DNA of 27,922 nucleotides from JALGVA01 sp964617715 (GTDB lineage Bacteria > Armatimonadota > Zipacnadia > Zipacnadales > UBA5352): NCBI GenBank assembly GCA_964617715.1, contig CAZTZN010000044.1, positions 1 through 27,922 of the forward strand. The letters are read 5' to 3'. The position numbers and the translations under genes were made by a program. Below, one piece after another: positions 15,173 through 22,953 of the stretch (the stretch's first letter is position 1; each line of letters starts with the position of its first letter). The notes below the pieces were generated by a model, which saw only the letters and a program-made list of their open reading frames with translations, was not told the origin of the DNA and searched no databases.

Positions 15173-16030
15173 TTAGAAGCAGCCGGTGGCGCTGACGACC
15201 GTCTCGTCGCCCCAGTCGAAGTCGGCCCAGGCGGCGCCGATCTCCCAGTTGCCGAAACGGTAGCCCGCGCCCGCGGTGAAGTCGCCGTCGGCGAGGCCCG
15301 CGCGGACCACCACCGGGGAGAGCGGCAGAGGCCACTCGGCCCCGAGGTTGAGGACGCTGTTGACCTCGTCGCTCACATCAACCAGGTCGGCGGCAAGTAC
15401 CAGCCCGGTGGGCAGTTGGACGGACGCGCCCACGTCGAAGGTGGGGCCGCTGCCGAATTCATCGGTGATGTCTCGAGCCACGAGGCCGATCGACCAGGTG
15501 TTCAGCGGCAGCGAATACTGCTTGAAGAGGCCGATGTCGAACCAGGTGTTGTCATTGCTGCCGAGCTGCTCGGGGCCCATGCTGCCGCTACTCTCCCAGG
15601 ACTGGTAGTTCGCCGACAGACCGCACATCAGGCCGCACAGGCACAGCTCGGCTCCGTAGCCGACGCTGAAGATGTCCGTGTCACTGTAGGCTGCATCAAT
15701 GCTCGCCCACCCCGCCCCGAAGCCCTGTGTGCCGGCGGTGTTGCGCGCGCTGCCGGCGATGCTGTAGCGGTCACTACCACTCTCGGAGTCGATGGTCGCG
15801 GTGCCGGTGACGCGTGCCGGCCACGGGGACAGGCTCATACCCCATGTCTGGACCGTCGGCAGCGCCCCCGGATTGTCAATGAACGCCGTCGAACTGCCGG
15901 CCAGACCCACGCGCGTCAGGCCCATGCCCAGGGTGCGGGCGCCCGAAAAGGCGCGCGCACCGGCGTGCGCCGCCACAGACACGAGCGCCACGAGCGCCAC
16001 CACCATCACCACCAACATCATCTTTCGCAT
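15173..16030 (-). CDS. outer-membrane beta-barrel-like protein, paralogue 2 (Cys-rich patch)
   Basis: About 285 residues. The signal peptide (RKMMLVVMVVALVALVSVAAHA) is cut before GARAF. It shares the end of paralogue 1: LVDVSDEVNSVLNLGAEWPL, LADGDFTAGAGYRFGNWEIG and a terminal Phe, against LDGDLTVGAGYRFGTWEVG and Phe. The opening SGARTLGMGLTRVGLAGSSTAFIDNPGAL is a variant of the family's glycine/NPAGL start. It differs by a Cys cluster at 130, 132 and 136 (ELCLCGLMCGL) and another at 284. ATG 16030 has AGGAGG 9 bases upstream. A tandem duplication is the simplest origin; the role is unknown. Confidence 0.74.
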   Translation of the reverse strand: MRKMMLVVMVVALVALVSVAAHAGARAFSGARTLGMGLTRVGLAGSSTAFIDNPGALPTVQTWGMSLSPWPARVTGTATIDSESGSDRYSIAGSARNTAGTQGFGAGWASIDAAYSDTDIFSVGYGAELCLCGLMCGLSANYQSWESSGSMGPEQLGSNDNTWFDIGLFKQYSLPLNTWSIGLVARDITDEFGSGPTFDVGASVQLPTGLVLAADLVDVSDEVNSVLNLGAEWPLPLSPVVVRAGLADGDFTAGAGYRFGNWEIGAAWADFDWGDETVVSATGCF

Positions 16031-16080
16031 CGCTTCGGCCTCCTGTTGTCTCTCGGATTCACTCCGTATCGGCGCACAGA

Positions 16081-16121
16081 GGGCACACGTGCCCCCCGCT
16101 GCACACATCGGCGGCAGCGGG
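16081..16121 (-). terminator. paired hairpins at the end of the long minus operon
   Basis: CCCGCTGC (16095-16102) and GCAGCGGG (16114-16121) make an 8-bp stem with an 11-base loop. Next to it GGGCA-CACG-TGCCC (16081-16094) makes a second stem. They lie 75-115 bases beyond the lipoprotein stop on the minus strand and just before the barrel genes, a sensible place for termination. Confidence 0.5.
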
Positions 16122-16194
16122 CTGCACGCAGTGCCTCCACGTCTAACTGTCGTCTATTCGCCACCGCACCCGCGGCACCTCCATCGCGCGCGGA

Positions 16195-17355
16195 CTACTC
16201 CGATTCGGGATGGAACAGTCGGCTGTACTCCGATTGCAGGCGCTCCTGACGGGTGCGGTACTCCGACCACGAGCCCTCCTGCGTGAGGATGTTCAGCTCC
16301 GAGAGGGGTGGCCGCCCCGGCGGCGGGCTGACATCGGCGCGCAGCGAGTAGCAGCTACTGATATCCACGATGGCCTGCTGTCCGGCGCGCGAGAGCGCGT
16401 AATCCACGAACAACATGGCGGCGTGCGGATGGGGAGCACGGCTGAGTATCGCCAGCGGGCCAACCGTCATGGGCACTCCGTCCTCGGGCCAGACCGCTCG
16501 AACCGGCTGGCCCTGTTGAGTCGCCTGGTAGACGCTGTAGCCGAGGATTCCGCCCGCAAGATCGATATCACCCGAATCGAGTGCGCGCAGAGTATCGGCC
16601 GATGAGCGGAACAGATACGGGTTCTGCGCGGCCATGCGCCGCCAGAACGACGCCCCGTACTCCTCGCGCAGCAGGTAGTACTGCGCGTAGGCCGAGCCGC
16701 CGGTCTGCGCATCCTTGAGGCCGATGCGGCCGCGCCATTTGGGCTCCAGCAGTTCCGGCCAGGTCTGGGGCGCCTCCTGCAGCGTCATGCGGCGCGTGTC
16801 GAAAGCGATGCACACCGTAACCGCGCGCATGGCGGCCCACTGACGCGGCTCGCGGTACTGGGCCGGGATGGCTCGAGCGTCGGGCGCCTCGTAGGCGTAC
16901 AGCTCACCGCGGCGGCGCAGGTCGTCGAAGACGCCCGGATCCAGAACGTGCACCACGTCCGCCTGCACCTGCCCCCGCGCGAGTTCCCGGTCGATACGGC
17001 GCACGATCTCGAAGGTGCTGCCACGCATCAGGTGCGTGGTGATGTACGGGTACTCGGCCTGGAAACGCCGCAGGTACTCCCGGGCCTCGCTTTCGGGGAG
17101 CGACGTGTACCACCACAGCTCCGCCTCGCGGCGGGCCAGGGCGACGACCTCCTCCCGCGTGAGATCGGTGGAATCATCCCCGGTGTCACTGACCGTTACC
17201 CGAATCTCGTTGTTTCCCGGTGGCGGACAGCCGCCGAGGGTTACGAGAAGCGCCGCCATAACGAGGGCAACCATCAGCGCCCGCAATGGCGGTGAGCACA
17301 TGTATTCCGCAGCACTGGGCTTCACCTGGTTACCCATCCCTCGCCCATCAGTCAT
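16195..17355 (-). CDS. extracellular substrate-binding lipoprotein (ABC-type, iron(III)/family-1-like)
   Basis: Up to 386 residues. Hydrophobic LRALMVALVMAALLVTLGGC ends in a lipobox (LGGC, Cys43), so the mature protein is lipid-anchored. The body fits periplasmic binding proteins: LWWYTSLPESEAREYLRRFQ, YPYITTHLMRGSTFEIVRRI, TWPELLEPKWRGRIGLKDAQ, GDIDLAGGILGYSVYQ and GPLAILSRAPHPHAAMLFVDY, a set typical of the AfuA/FutA-like family. The ATG at 17355 overlaps the upstream stop by 8 bases; ATG 17301 would give a more compact signal peptide, and the start is unsure. No ABC permease or ATPase lies next to it. The partner is instead the fused permease-receptor whose stop it overlaps, suggesting a sensing or unorthodox uptake role (inference). 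Confidence 0.85.
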   Translation of the reverse strand: MTDGRGMGNQVKPSAAEYMCSPPLRALMVALVMAALLVTLGGCPPPGNNEIRVTVSDTGDDSTDLTREEVVALARREAELWWYTSLPESEAREYLRRFQAEYPYITTHLMRGSTFEIVRRIDRELARGQVQADVVHVLDPGVFDDLRRRGELYAYEAPDARAIPAQYREPRQWAAMRAVTVCIAFDTRRMTLQEAPQTWPELLEPKWRGRIGLKDAQTGGSAYAQYYLLREEYGASFWRRMAAQNPYLFRSSADTLRALDSGDIDLAGGILGYSVYQATQQGQPVRAVWPEDGVPMTVGPLAILSRAPHPHAAMLFVDYALSRAGQQAIVDISSCYSLRADVSPPPGRPPLSELNILTQEGSWSEYRTRQERLQSEYSRLFHPESE

Positions 17356-19591
17356 CGGTCACGCTCGCCACGGCGGTAAGCGAGTCCGGCCCGCCGTGCC
17401 CGATCAGCAGGGCAAAGCCGCCGAGGCCCTCCGCATGCTCGGTCACAAGGTGGTCGGTAACGTCCAGTTGCGCCTGAGGCCCGATGAGGATGCGCACGCC
17501 TTCGCCATGAGCGGCCTGGGCGAGTGCCCGCTGCGCTGCGGGCCATTCCTGCGCGTCATTGCCCGCACCGACGGCGATGGTTACCGGGCCGCGCAGCGCC
17601 GGGGCCAGATCGTCGGCGATGGTCAGCGCCGCCAGGCCCGCGCGCAGGGCGTCATCGCGCTCGCCGGCCCATTCCCCCAGCACATGGACGCCGCCCACGC
17701 CCGCGAACATGCCGTGCTGACGCGCCGCCTCACGGGCCACGACCTCGATGGTGATGGCCAGCTCGTCAGCGTTGGCGTCGTGCAGTTCCACCAGCAGCCA
17801 GGTCGCCTTGTCCGGTGGGGGCAGATCCGGCCCGCCCATGGCGCACTCGGCCAGGCCGAGGCTGACGGCGGCGGTGGTGCGGCGTTCAAGGCCCACCGCC
17901 TCTCCGACCACCCCCAGCGCGCGCCGGATCTGCTCGACCTCGTCCACCTCCACTGAGGCGTGCGCGCCGCGTCCCCGTCGCGAGTAGATCTCAGCGGCCA
18001 GGCGCTCGATGGGCTCCATCATCCCGCCCACAACCATGGTCGCGATCACCGCCGCGAGCAGCAGCACGGTGAGGGCGGCCAGCGCACTGCGCCCCACGAT
18101 CTCCCCCACCATCCCCTCGGCCATCTCGCGCTTGCAGCCCATCTTGAGGGCACCCACGGTGCGGCCCTCGCTGATGAGTCGGGCGGTGGCGGTGATCAGG
18201 CCGCGGCGCTGCGCCGGATTCTCCATCGCCGCCAGCAACCGGCGCATCGACTCGCGGTCGCGCACCGGGTAGGCGTGGCCGTCATCGGCCGCCACCTGGA
18301 GTTCGGGAGTGGTGGCGAAGGCGCCGACATTGCCGCGCTCGTCGAGGGCTGCGACGTAGACCACCTCCAGCGCATACAGCCGCCCTTCGACGCGGTGGCC
18401 GACCACGCGCTGGAGGTACTGCTGATAACTCTGCCACGATGGCCGCTCCTCGAGCCCGCCGAACTCAACGAGGATGGCGGCGATCTCCCCCACCGTAAGC
18501 TGCACCTGCTGCTGCACAAGTTGCACGCTGTGGCGGACGGACAGGTACCACACGACACCCACCGATGTGAGCACGAGCAGCACCACAAGCCCGACCAGCC
18601 GCGGCCGCAGCCGCGCCCAGGGCCTGCGCCCGGGCAGGGGCGTGTGCGTGGCGGCGGGCCGGGCGGTACGCATCACCAGCAGGTATGCGCCGGAGATGAG
18701 CACTGCGATGCCCGCGATGTGGTAGGGCGTCAGCGCCTCGCCCAGCACGATCCACGAGACGATGACGGTGACGATCGCGCCCAGCAGTTTGAGGCTGACC
18801 GCTACATGCGCGGGGATCTCCGACAGACCCCGGTAGTAGAGCACCATGTAGAGAGCGGTGCTCACGCCGGCCAGAGCGCCCAGGATCATCCAGCCGCGCG
18901 GGCTCAGACCGGTCAGCGACGCCCAGCCGCCGGTGCTCACGGACACGGTGGCCGCCACCATGAGCCCGATCCCGAAGCGCCACAAGGCGACGGCGGTCGG
19001 ACGGAAGCGCTGCAGCGCGCTCTTGCCGAGCACCTCGGCCGCCGCGCGTGTCACTCCGGCGCCGAGCGCCAGCAGATCGCCGATCAAGCGCGTTCGCGCC
19101 AGCTCTCCGGTGAAGGTCAACTCGCCGGCGGCGATCAGTACGTCGGCCGCGACCATGACCGCGACCAGCAGGAGGCGGAGGTAGGTGACGCGTTCGCGGA
19201 GCGTGAAGTAGGAGAAGAGGGCGACGAAGATCGGAGCGGTCTTGGAGATGGCGTTGACGACCCCGGCAGACCCCAGGTCCACGGCGGCGGTGAACAGCAG
19301 TGCGCCGAAACCCGAGCCGAACACGCCGACGAGGATCAGAGTCAACCACGCCTTGCGGTCCGGGGGCGGGGCGTTGCGCCGGCGCTGAGGGATGCCGAAG
19401 GGGATGAGCAGCAGCACCGTCAGCAGATAGCGGGCGGCGACGATGGTGGGGCCTTCGACGTTCTGCAGGAGCAGGAGCTTGGTGAAGACCGGGGACAGGC
19501 CCCCGAGCATCACTGCGGCGAGCACGTAGGCATACGGACGCAGATTCACGGGGACGTCGGTCTCCTGCGCCCCGTCGCGACCGAGGTCCAT
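17348..19591 (-). CDS. fusion: EamA/DMT permease + extracytoplasmic sensor + HAMP-like + degenerate cyclase-like domain
   Basis: About 747 residues in one frame. Residues 18-305 are a complete ten-helix EamA transporter (two repeats, e.g. LGGLSPVFTKLLL, SAGVVNAISKTAPIFVALFSY, VLYYRGLSEIPAHVAVSLKLLGAI). A basic linker leads to a membrane helix at 332-352, an extracytoplasmic region of about 150 residues, a second helix at 502-525 and a HAMP-like segment (525-570, starting EPIERLAAEI). Residues 597-735 resemble class III nucleotide cyclases (LLVELHDAN, HGMFAGVGGVHVLGEW, RDDALRAGLAALTIADDL, EHAEGLGGFALLI). The metal Asp positions and the Gly-Asp hairpin are lost, so it is probably inactive and perhaps a binding module. 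The ATG at 19591 is 10 bases after the batE-like stop; GTG 19549 or 19627 are alternatives. An assembly indel joining two genes cannot be excluded. Confidence 0.8.
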   Translation of the reverse strand: MDLGRDGAQETDVPVNLRPYAYVLAAVMLGGLSPVFTKLLLLQNVEGPTIVAARYLLTVLLLIPFGIPQRRRNAPPPDRKAWLTLILVGVFGSGFGALLFTAAVDLGSAGVVNAISKTAPIFVALFSYFTLRERVTYLRLLLVAVMVAADVLIAAGELTFTGELARTRLIGDLLALGAGVTRAAAEVLGKSALQRFRPTAVALWRFGIGLMVAATVSVSTGGWASLTGLSPRGWMILGALAGVSTALYMVLYYRGLSEIPAHVAVSLKLLGAIVTVIVSWIVLGEALTPYHIAGIAVLISGAYLLVMRTARPAATHTPLPGRRPWARLRPRLVGLVVLLVLTSVGVVWYLSVRHSVQLVQQQVQLTVGEIAAILVEFGGLEERPSWQSYQQYLQRVVGHRVEGRLYALEVVYVAALDERGNVGAFATTPELQVAADDGHAYPVRDRESMRRLLAAMENPAQRRGLITATARLISEGRTVGALKMGCKREMAEGMVGEIVGRSALAALTVLLLAAVIATMVVGGMMEPIERLAAEIYSRRGRGAHASVEVDEVEQIRRALGVVGEAVGLERRTTAAVSLGLAECAMGGPDLPPPDKATWLLVELHDANADELAITIEVVAREAARQHGMFAGVGGVHVLGEWAGERDDALRAGLAALTIADDLAPALRGPVTIAVGAGNDAQEWPAAQRALAQAAHGEGVRILIGPQAQLDVTDHLVTEHAEGLGGFALLIGHGGPDSLTAVASVTDD

Positions 19592-19601
19592 CTCCCGGCG
19601 C

Positions 19602-20399
19602 TCAGTCAGTCCGAGCCAGCTCCTCACGGGCCCCTGGTGCGGGCACCCTTACGATGGCGTCGTCTCGCACCCATCCCCGCACGCCACCCTCGGCAATCAC
19701 CTTCGTCCAGCCCGAGTCCCGGCCGACAATGCGCAGCAGTCCCCCCTGAGTCACGGTCTGTGCGGCTCCGAAGCTCTCGCCCGGGCCGGTGTTGACGGTC
19801 GTCGCCTCGGTCACCACGACCGCCCGCTCCACCCGATGGTAACTCCACCAGCGCCCGATGCCCAGTGCCAGGGCGACGACGCCGAGTACCGCCAGCACGA
19901 TCAGCGCCCGATGCAGCGAACGCGATGGGCGAGTGCGCACCAGCAGGGCGATTCCCGCCGCGGCCGCCAGCCAGTAGAGCAGGGCGGCCGCCCCGGCGAG
20001 TTCGCTCAGCGTCAGGCTGTCGATGACGCGCGACACCAGTGAATGCAGCCACGACGGTGACGGCGCCGGCGGGCCCTGCGGACGCTCCATCAGCGCGCGC
20101 TGGAGGTTCGCCCGGATATCGGGGTCGCGCGGCGCCATGGCCTGCGCCGCCAACCAGTGCGCGATAGCCTCGCCCGGGTTCCCCGAGCGGTAGAGCGCAT
20201 TGCCCAGATTGTACTGCACGCGCGCGCCGTCCAGTCCGCCGGCCAGCGCCTCGCGGTAGGCCTGAGCGGCGCCCGCGAAGTCGCCCGCGCGGTAGAGTTC
20301 ATCGCCCTTCGCGAGCGGGTCGTGGGTCTGCTGGGCGCAGGCTCCGCAGATCGCCAGCGCCAGCGCAGCCACCGCCAGCCACCATCGTCGCGGGCTCAT
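19602..20399 (-). CDS. batE: BatE-like TPR and SH3 membrane protein
   Basis: About 265 residues. Signal-like N-terminus (RRWWLAVAALALAICGACA), then two TPR units (AKGDELYRAGDFAGAAQAYREAL and VQYNLGNALYRSGNPGEAIAHWLAAQ). Two membrane segments follow (LSELAGAAALLYWLAAAAGIALLV and ALIVLAVLGVVALALGIGRWW). The C-terminus is a bacterial SH3-like domain (VERAVVVTEATTVNTGPGES...GWTKVIAEGGVRGWV). This TPR plus SH3 order is the one described for BatE in Bat operons. Its ATG overlaps the BatD stop by 4 bases (ATGA). It probably works in the envelope with BatA-BatD; the molecular task is not established. The symbol rests on architecture and position. Confidence 0.85.
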   Translation of the reverse strand: MSPRRWWLAVAALALAICGACAQQTHDPLAKGDELYRAGDFAGAAQAYREALAGGLDGARVQYNLGNALYRSGNPGEAIAHWLAAQAMAPRDPDIRANLQRALMERPQGPPAPSPSWLHSLVSRVIDSLTLSELAGAAALLYWLAAAAGIALLVRTRPSRSLHRALIVLAVLGVVALALGIGRWWSYHRVERAVVVTEATTVNTGPGESFGAAQTVTQGGLLRIVGRDSGWTKVIAEGGVRGWVRDDAIVRVPAPGAREELARTD

Positions 20400-22156
20400 C
20401 GCAACGCCGCCTCGATCTCGTCGATGAGCGCTCGCAGGCGCGCCTGCACCTCGTCTACCGGAAGCTGCGAGGAGGCACCGGGGGCGTAAACGCCGGCCCG
20501 CAGCACGCTCAGCATCTCTTCCGCTCGCGCCGCCAGATCCTCGGGGCAGCCCGCCATCGGCAGCAGCCGACGGGCGTCATCCGGCGAGAAGCTGGCGGGG
20601 GCCGCGCCGGTCTTGGCCGCAAGGTACTGCGTCAGCGCAGCATCGGCCCGCTGGTAAACCTCACGCGGCGTGCCCGCGGCCGGAGAGATCGCCCCCAACT
20701 GGCGGCGCACCACTGCGGCGGCTTCGGTGAAGCGGCGGTAGCGGGGATCGGCCGCGCGGCGCAGCAGCTCGCGGTGTCGTGTCAATGCCCAGCCCAGGCC
20801 GGCCAGCGGCAGGAGCTGGATGAGCCAGAACCACGTGCTGGAGGTGATGGGCGTGCGGCTGCGCAGGCCGAGTTGATCTTCCTTGAGATAGCGAATCTCG
20901 CCGCCCTCCGGCCGCAGCGAAGTCTCGCCGCCCTCGCCGGGGAGCACATGCAGTGACAGGGCTGAGGTGCGCGCCCGTTCGTAGCGCTCGGTGTCGGGAT
21001 TGAAGTAATCGATCTCGACCGGCCGGATGGTCAGCTCGCCCGCGCGCGCGGGCATCACGAGGTACTCGAAAACCACGGTGCCGCCGATGACCTCGTCTGC
21101 GCCGACCCTCTGCGGGCCGACCTGTCGCTGCTGACCGCTCGGGTAGACCCGCGCATCGTCACACATCAGTTCCGGCGCCTCAAGCTGGCGGATGTCGCCG
21201 GTGCCGGTCACCTCCAGGCGCACGGTTACTGCGTCCCCCACGCGCACCGAGTCGGTGGTGGTAGTCAGCACCGCGTGCAGTTGGCCGACGACACCGCTGA
21301 AGGCATCGCTGCGCCCGGCCTGGGGCAGTGGCCGCACGTGCAGTGTGATCGGCTCGGTGGTGATGGTTTCCTCCCCCGAGACGTAGCTGCGGATCAGGTC
21401 GATCGATGCCGGGCCGATGGTGTACTCGCCCGGGGTAGGCGCGAAGAGCGCGGTCCTGCGCTCAATGACCCGATAGGGCTGGCCGCCGAGATCAACCGTG
21501 GTGACCGGCGGATCGGGCAAAGGCTCAGCCACCAGGCCCTCGGTGGACGGCGGCGAGTACTCCGCCGAGCCCATCAGCCGCACCGACATCGACTGATAGA
21601 AGCGCAGGCTCATGGTCACCTGCTGGCCCACCCACGGTCGATCATTGTCCACGTCAAGTTTGACGAAGACATCCTCGCGCGGCGGCTCCTCAGCGGGGAC
21701 GGCCTCGTCCGGGGCGGGTGGCGGGGCGCCGGACGGACCGGGCTGCGCGGGTGTTGGCGGGCTCGTGCTGGAGCGCCCGGTGACGGTCAGCGTCAACGGC
21801 CGGGTAGTGAAGACCTGCCCGGCGGCACGCACTTCGATGCTCGGGATAGTATACGTGCCCTCACGGCTCGCCACCAGGCGGAAGGTGTACGTGTTTGTCG
21901 AACTCATCCGCCCGTTGACGAACGAGATGTTCTGCTGCGAGCCCGACGAGACCACCTGGAGATAGTCCATCGGCGGCACCTCGGGCGCAGTCACGCGGCC
22001 GATGGCGCCGGTGACCGCGATGTTCAGCTCAACCGGCTCGCCGACCGCCACCGTGTCACGCGAGAGCGAGGCATGCACGTCCACTTCGGCGCCCGCGCGT
22101 CCCGTCGCCAACGTGCACACGAGCAACGCATATCCCGCCAGCCGCAGTGCGCTCAC
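20396..22156 (-). CDS. batD: BatD oxygen-tolerance-family protein
   Basis: About 586 residues, the usual BatD size. Signal peptide (ALRLAGYALLVCTLATGRAGA), then an N-terminal Ig-like repeat with the BatD pattern VHASLSRDTVAVGEPVELNIAVTG...DYLQVVSSGSQQNISFVNGR. A Pro-rich linker, a second repeat (FVKLDVDNDRPWVGQQVTMSLRFYQ) and a third (AVLTTTTDSVRVGDAVTVRLEVTGTGDI) follow. One membrane helix (STWFWLIQLLPLAGLGWAL) leads to a cytoplasmic helical tail with PREVYQRADAALTQYLAAKTG. The start GTG 22156 overlaps the BatC stop by 4 bases and has a GGAGAAGGA site. The Ig-like repeats should face the periplasm and contact the VWA proteins. Confidence 0.9.
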   Translation of the reverse strand: MSALRLAGYALLVCTLATGRAGAEVDVHASLSRDTVAVGEPVELNIAVTGAIGRVTAPEVPPMDYLQVVSSGSQQNISFVNGRMSSTNTYTFRLVASREGTYTIPSIEVRAAGQVFTTRPLTLTVTGRSSTSPPTPAQPGPSGAPPPAPDEAVPAEEPPREDVFVKLDVDNDRPWVGQQVTMSLRFYQSMSVRLMGSAEYSPPSTEGLVAEPLPDPPVTTVDLGGQPYRVIERRTALFAPTPGEYTIGPASIDLIRSYVSGEETITTEPITLHVRPLPQAGRSDAFSGVVGQLHAVLTTTTDSVRVGDAVTVRLEVTGTGDIRQLEAPELMCDDARVYPSGQQRQVGPQRVGADEVIGGTVVFEYLVMPARAGELTIRPVEIDYFNPDTERYERARTSALSLHVLPGEGGETSLRPEGGEIRYLKEDQLGLRSRTPITSSTWFWLIQLLPLAGLGWALTRHRELLRRAADPRYRRFTEAAAVVRRQLGAISPAAGTPREVYQRADAALTQYLAAKTGAAPASFSPDDARRLLPMAGCPEDLAARAEEMLSVLRAGVYAPGASSQLPVDEVQARLRALIDEIEAALR

Positions 22157-22953
22157 CAGTCCTTCTCCCCCGGGCGCGGGATGCTTCGACGCGGCGAACG
22201 CCGCACGATCTTTTGCATCTGCGCATCCTCCCCTGCCAGCGCCCTCAACAGACGCCGCGCCTGGGCCGCGCTGAGTTCACCGTCCTCGGTCGGCTCAGCC
22301 TGCTGGCCTGAACTCTCCTCGCCGCCCTGTGGCCCGGCCTGGAGGTCTCCTTCCGACTGCTGCTCCTGCCCGGCCTGTTCCTGTTGCTGGTCCTCTTGCT
22401 GCTGGTCGTTCTCCTGCCGGTCGCTCTCCTGCTGCTGATCCTGTTGCTGCTGCTCGTTGTCCTGCTGCTGTTGCTGCTGATCCTCATCCTGATTCTGCCG
22501 GCTCTGCTGGTTCTGCTCCTGGTCGAGCATCCGCTGAGCAAGTTCGAGATTGTAACGCGCGTCCCCGTCAGTGGGATCCTCTCGCAGAACCTGCCGGTAC
22601 GCCTCGACGGCGCCCTGGAAGTCTTCTGCCCTGAAACGCGCGTTGCCCAGGTTGTATGTCGCATCTCGACGCAGATCGCTCTCCCCCACCTTGGCCGCTT
22701 GCCCAAGGGCCTCCTCCGCCCCGTCGAAATCTCCTGCGCGGTAGAGCGCCGTGCCACGATTGTACGCCAGCGTGGCATTGCCGGGATCGACCGCCAGAGC
22801 ACGGGTGAAGCTGGACGCGGCGTCGTCGTAGCGCTGCGCGCGGTACTGCCGCATGCCCCGCGTGCACAGCCACTCCATCGCGCCCGGCCAGGTGAAGCCG
22901 AGCAATGCCGGCAGCGCCAGTATCACCATCCAGGTCGGTCGCGCGCGCATCAT
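22153..22953 (-). CDS. batC: BatC-like TPR protein with glutamine-rich tail
   Basis: About 266 residues. A short hydrophobic N-terminus (TWMVILALPALLGFTWPG) leads to three TPR-like units: GMRQYRAQRYDDAASSFTRAL, AYNRGTALYRAGDFDGAEEAL and TYNLGNARFRAEDFQGAVEAYR. Then comes a long low-complexity stretch of Gln, Glu and Asp, roughly residues 145-215, and a conserved-looking end (LSAAQARRLLRALAGEDAQMQKIVRR). TPR plus a Q/E-rich disordered region is the BatC layout. The ATG overlaps the BatB stop by 4 bases. The Q-rich part gives a CAG/CTG-biased DNA stretch near 22380-22520 that may be repeat-unstable. Confidence 0.88.
   Translation of the reverse strand: MMRARPTWMVILALPALLGFTWPGAMEWLCTRGMRQYRAQRYDDAASSFTRALAVDPGNATLAYNRGTALYRAGDFDGAEEALGQAAKVGESDLRRDATYNLGNARFRAEDFQGAVEAYRQVLREDPTDGDARYNLELAQRMLDQEQNQQSRQNQDEDQQQQQQDNEQQQQDQQQESDRQENDQQQEDQQQEQAGQEQQSEGDLQAGPQGGEESSGQQAEPTEDGELSAAQARRLLRALAGEDAQMQKIVRRSPRRSIPRPGEKDW

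Noticed and set aside
17960..19795. 611-codon plus-strand frame opposite the EamA fusion
   Set aside because: Composition dominated by His, Arg, Gln and Gly with no domain pattern; it mirrors a well-supported minus-strand gene.
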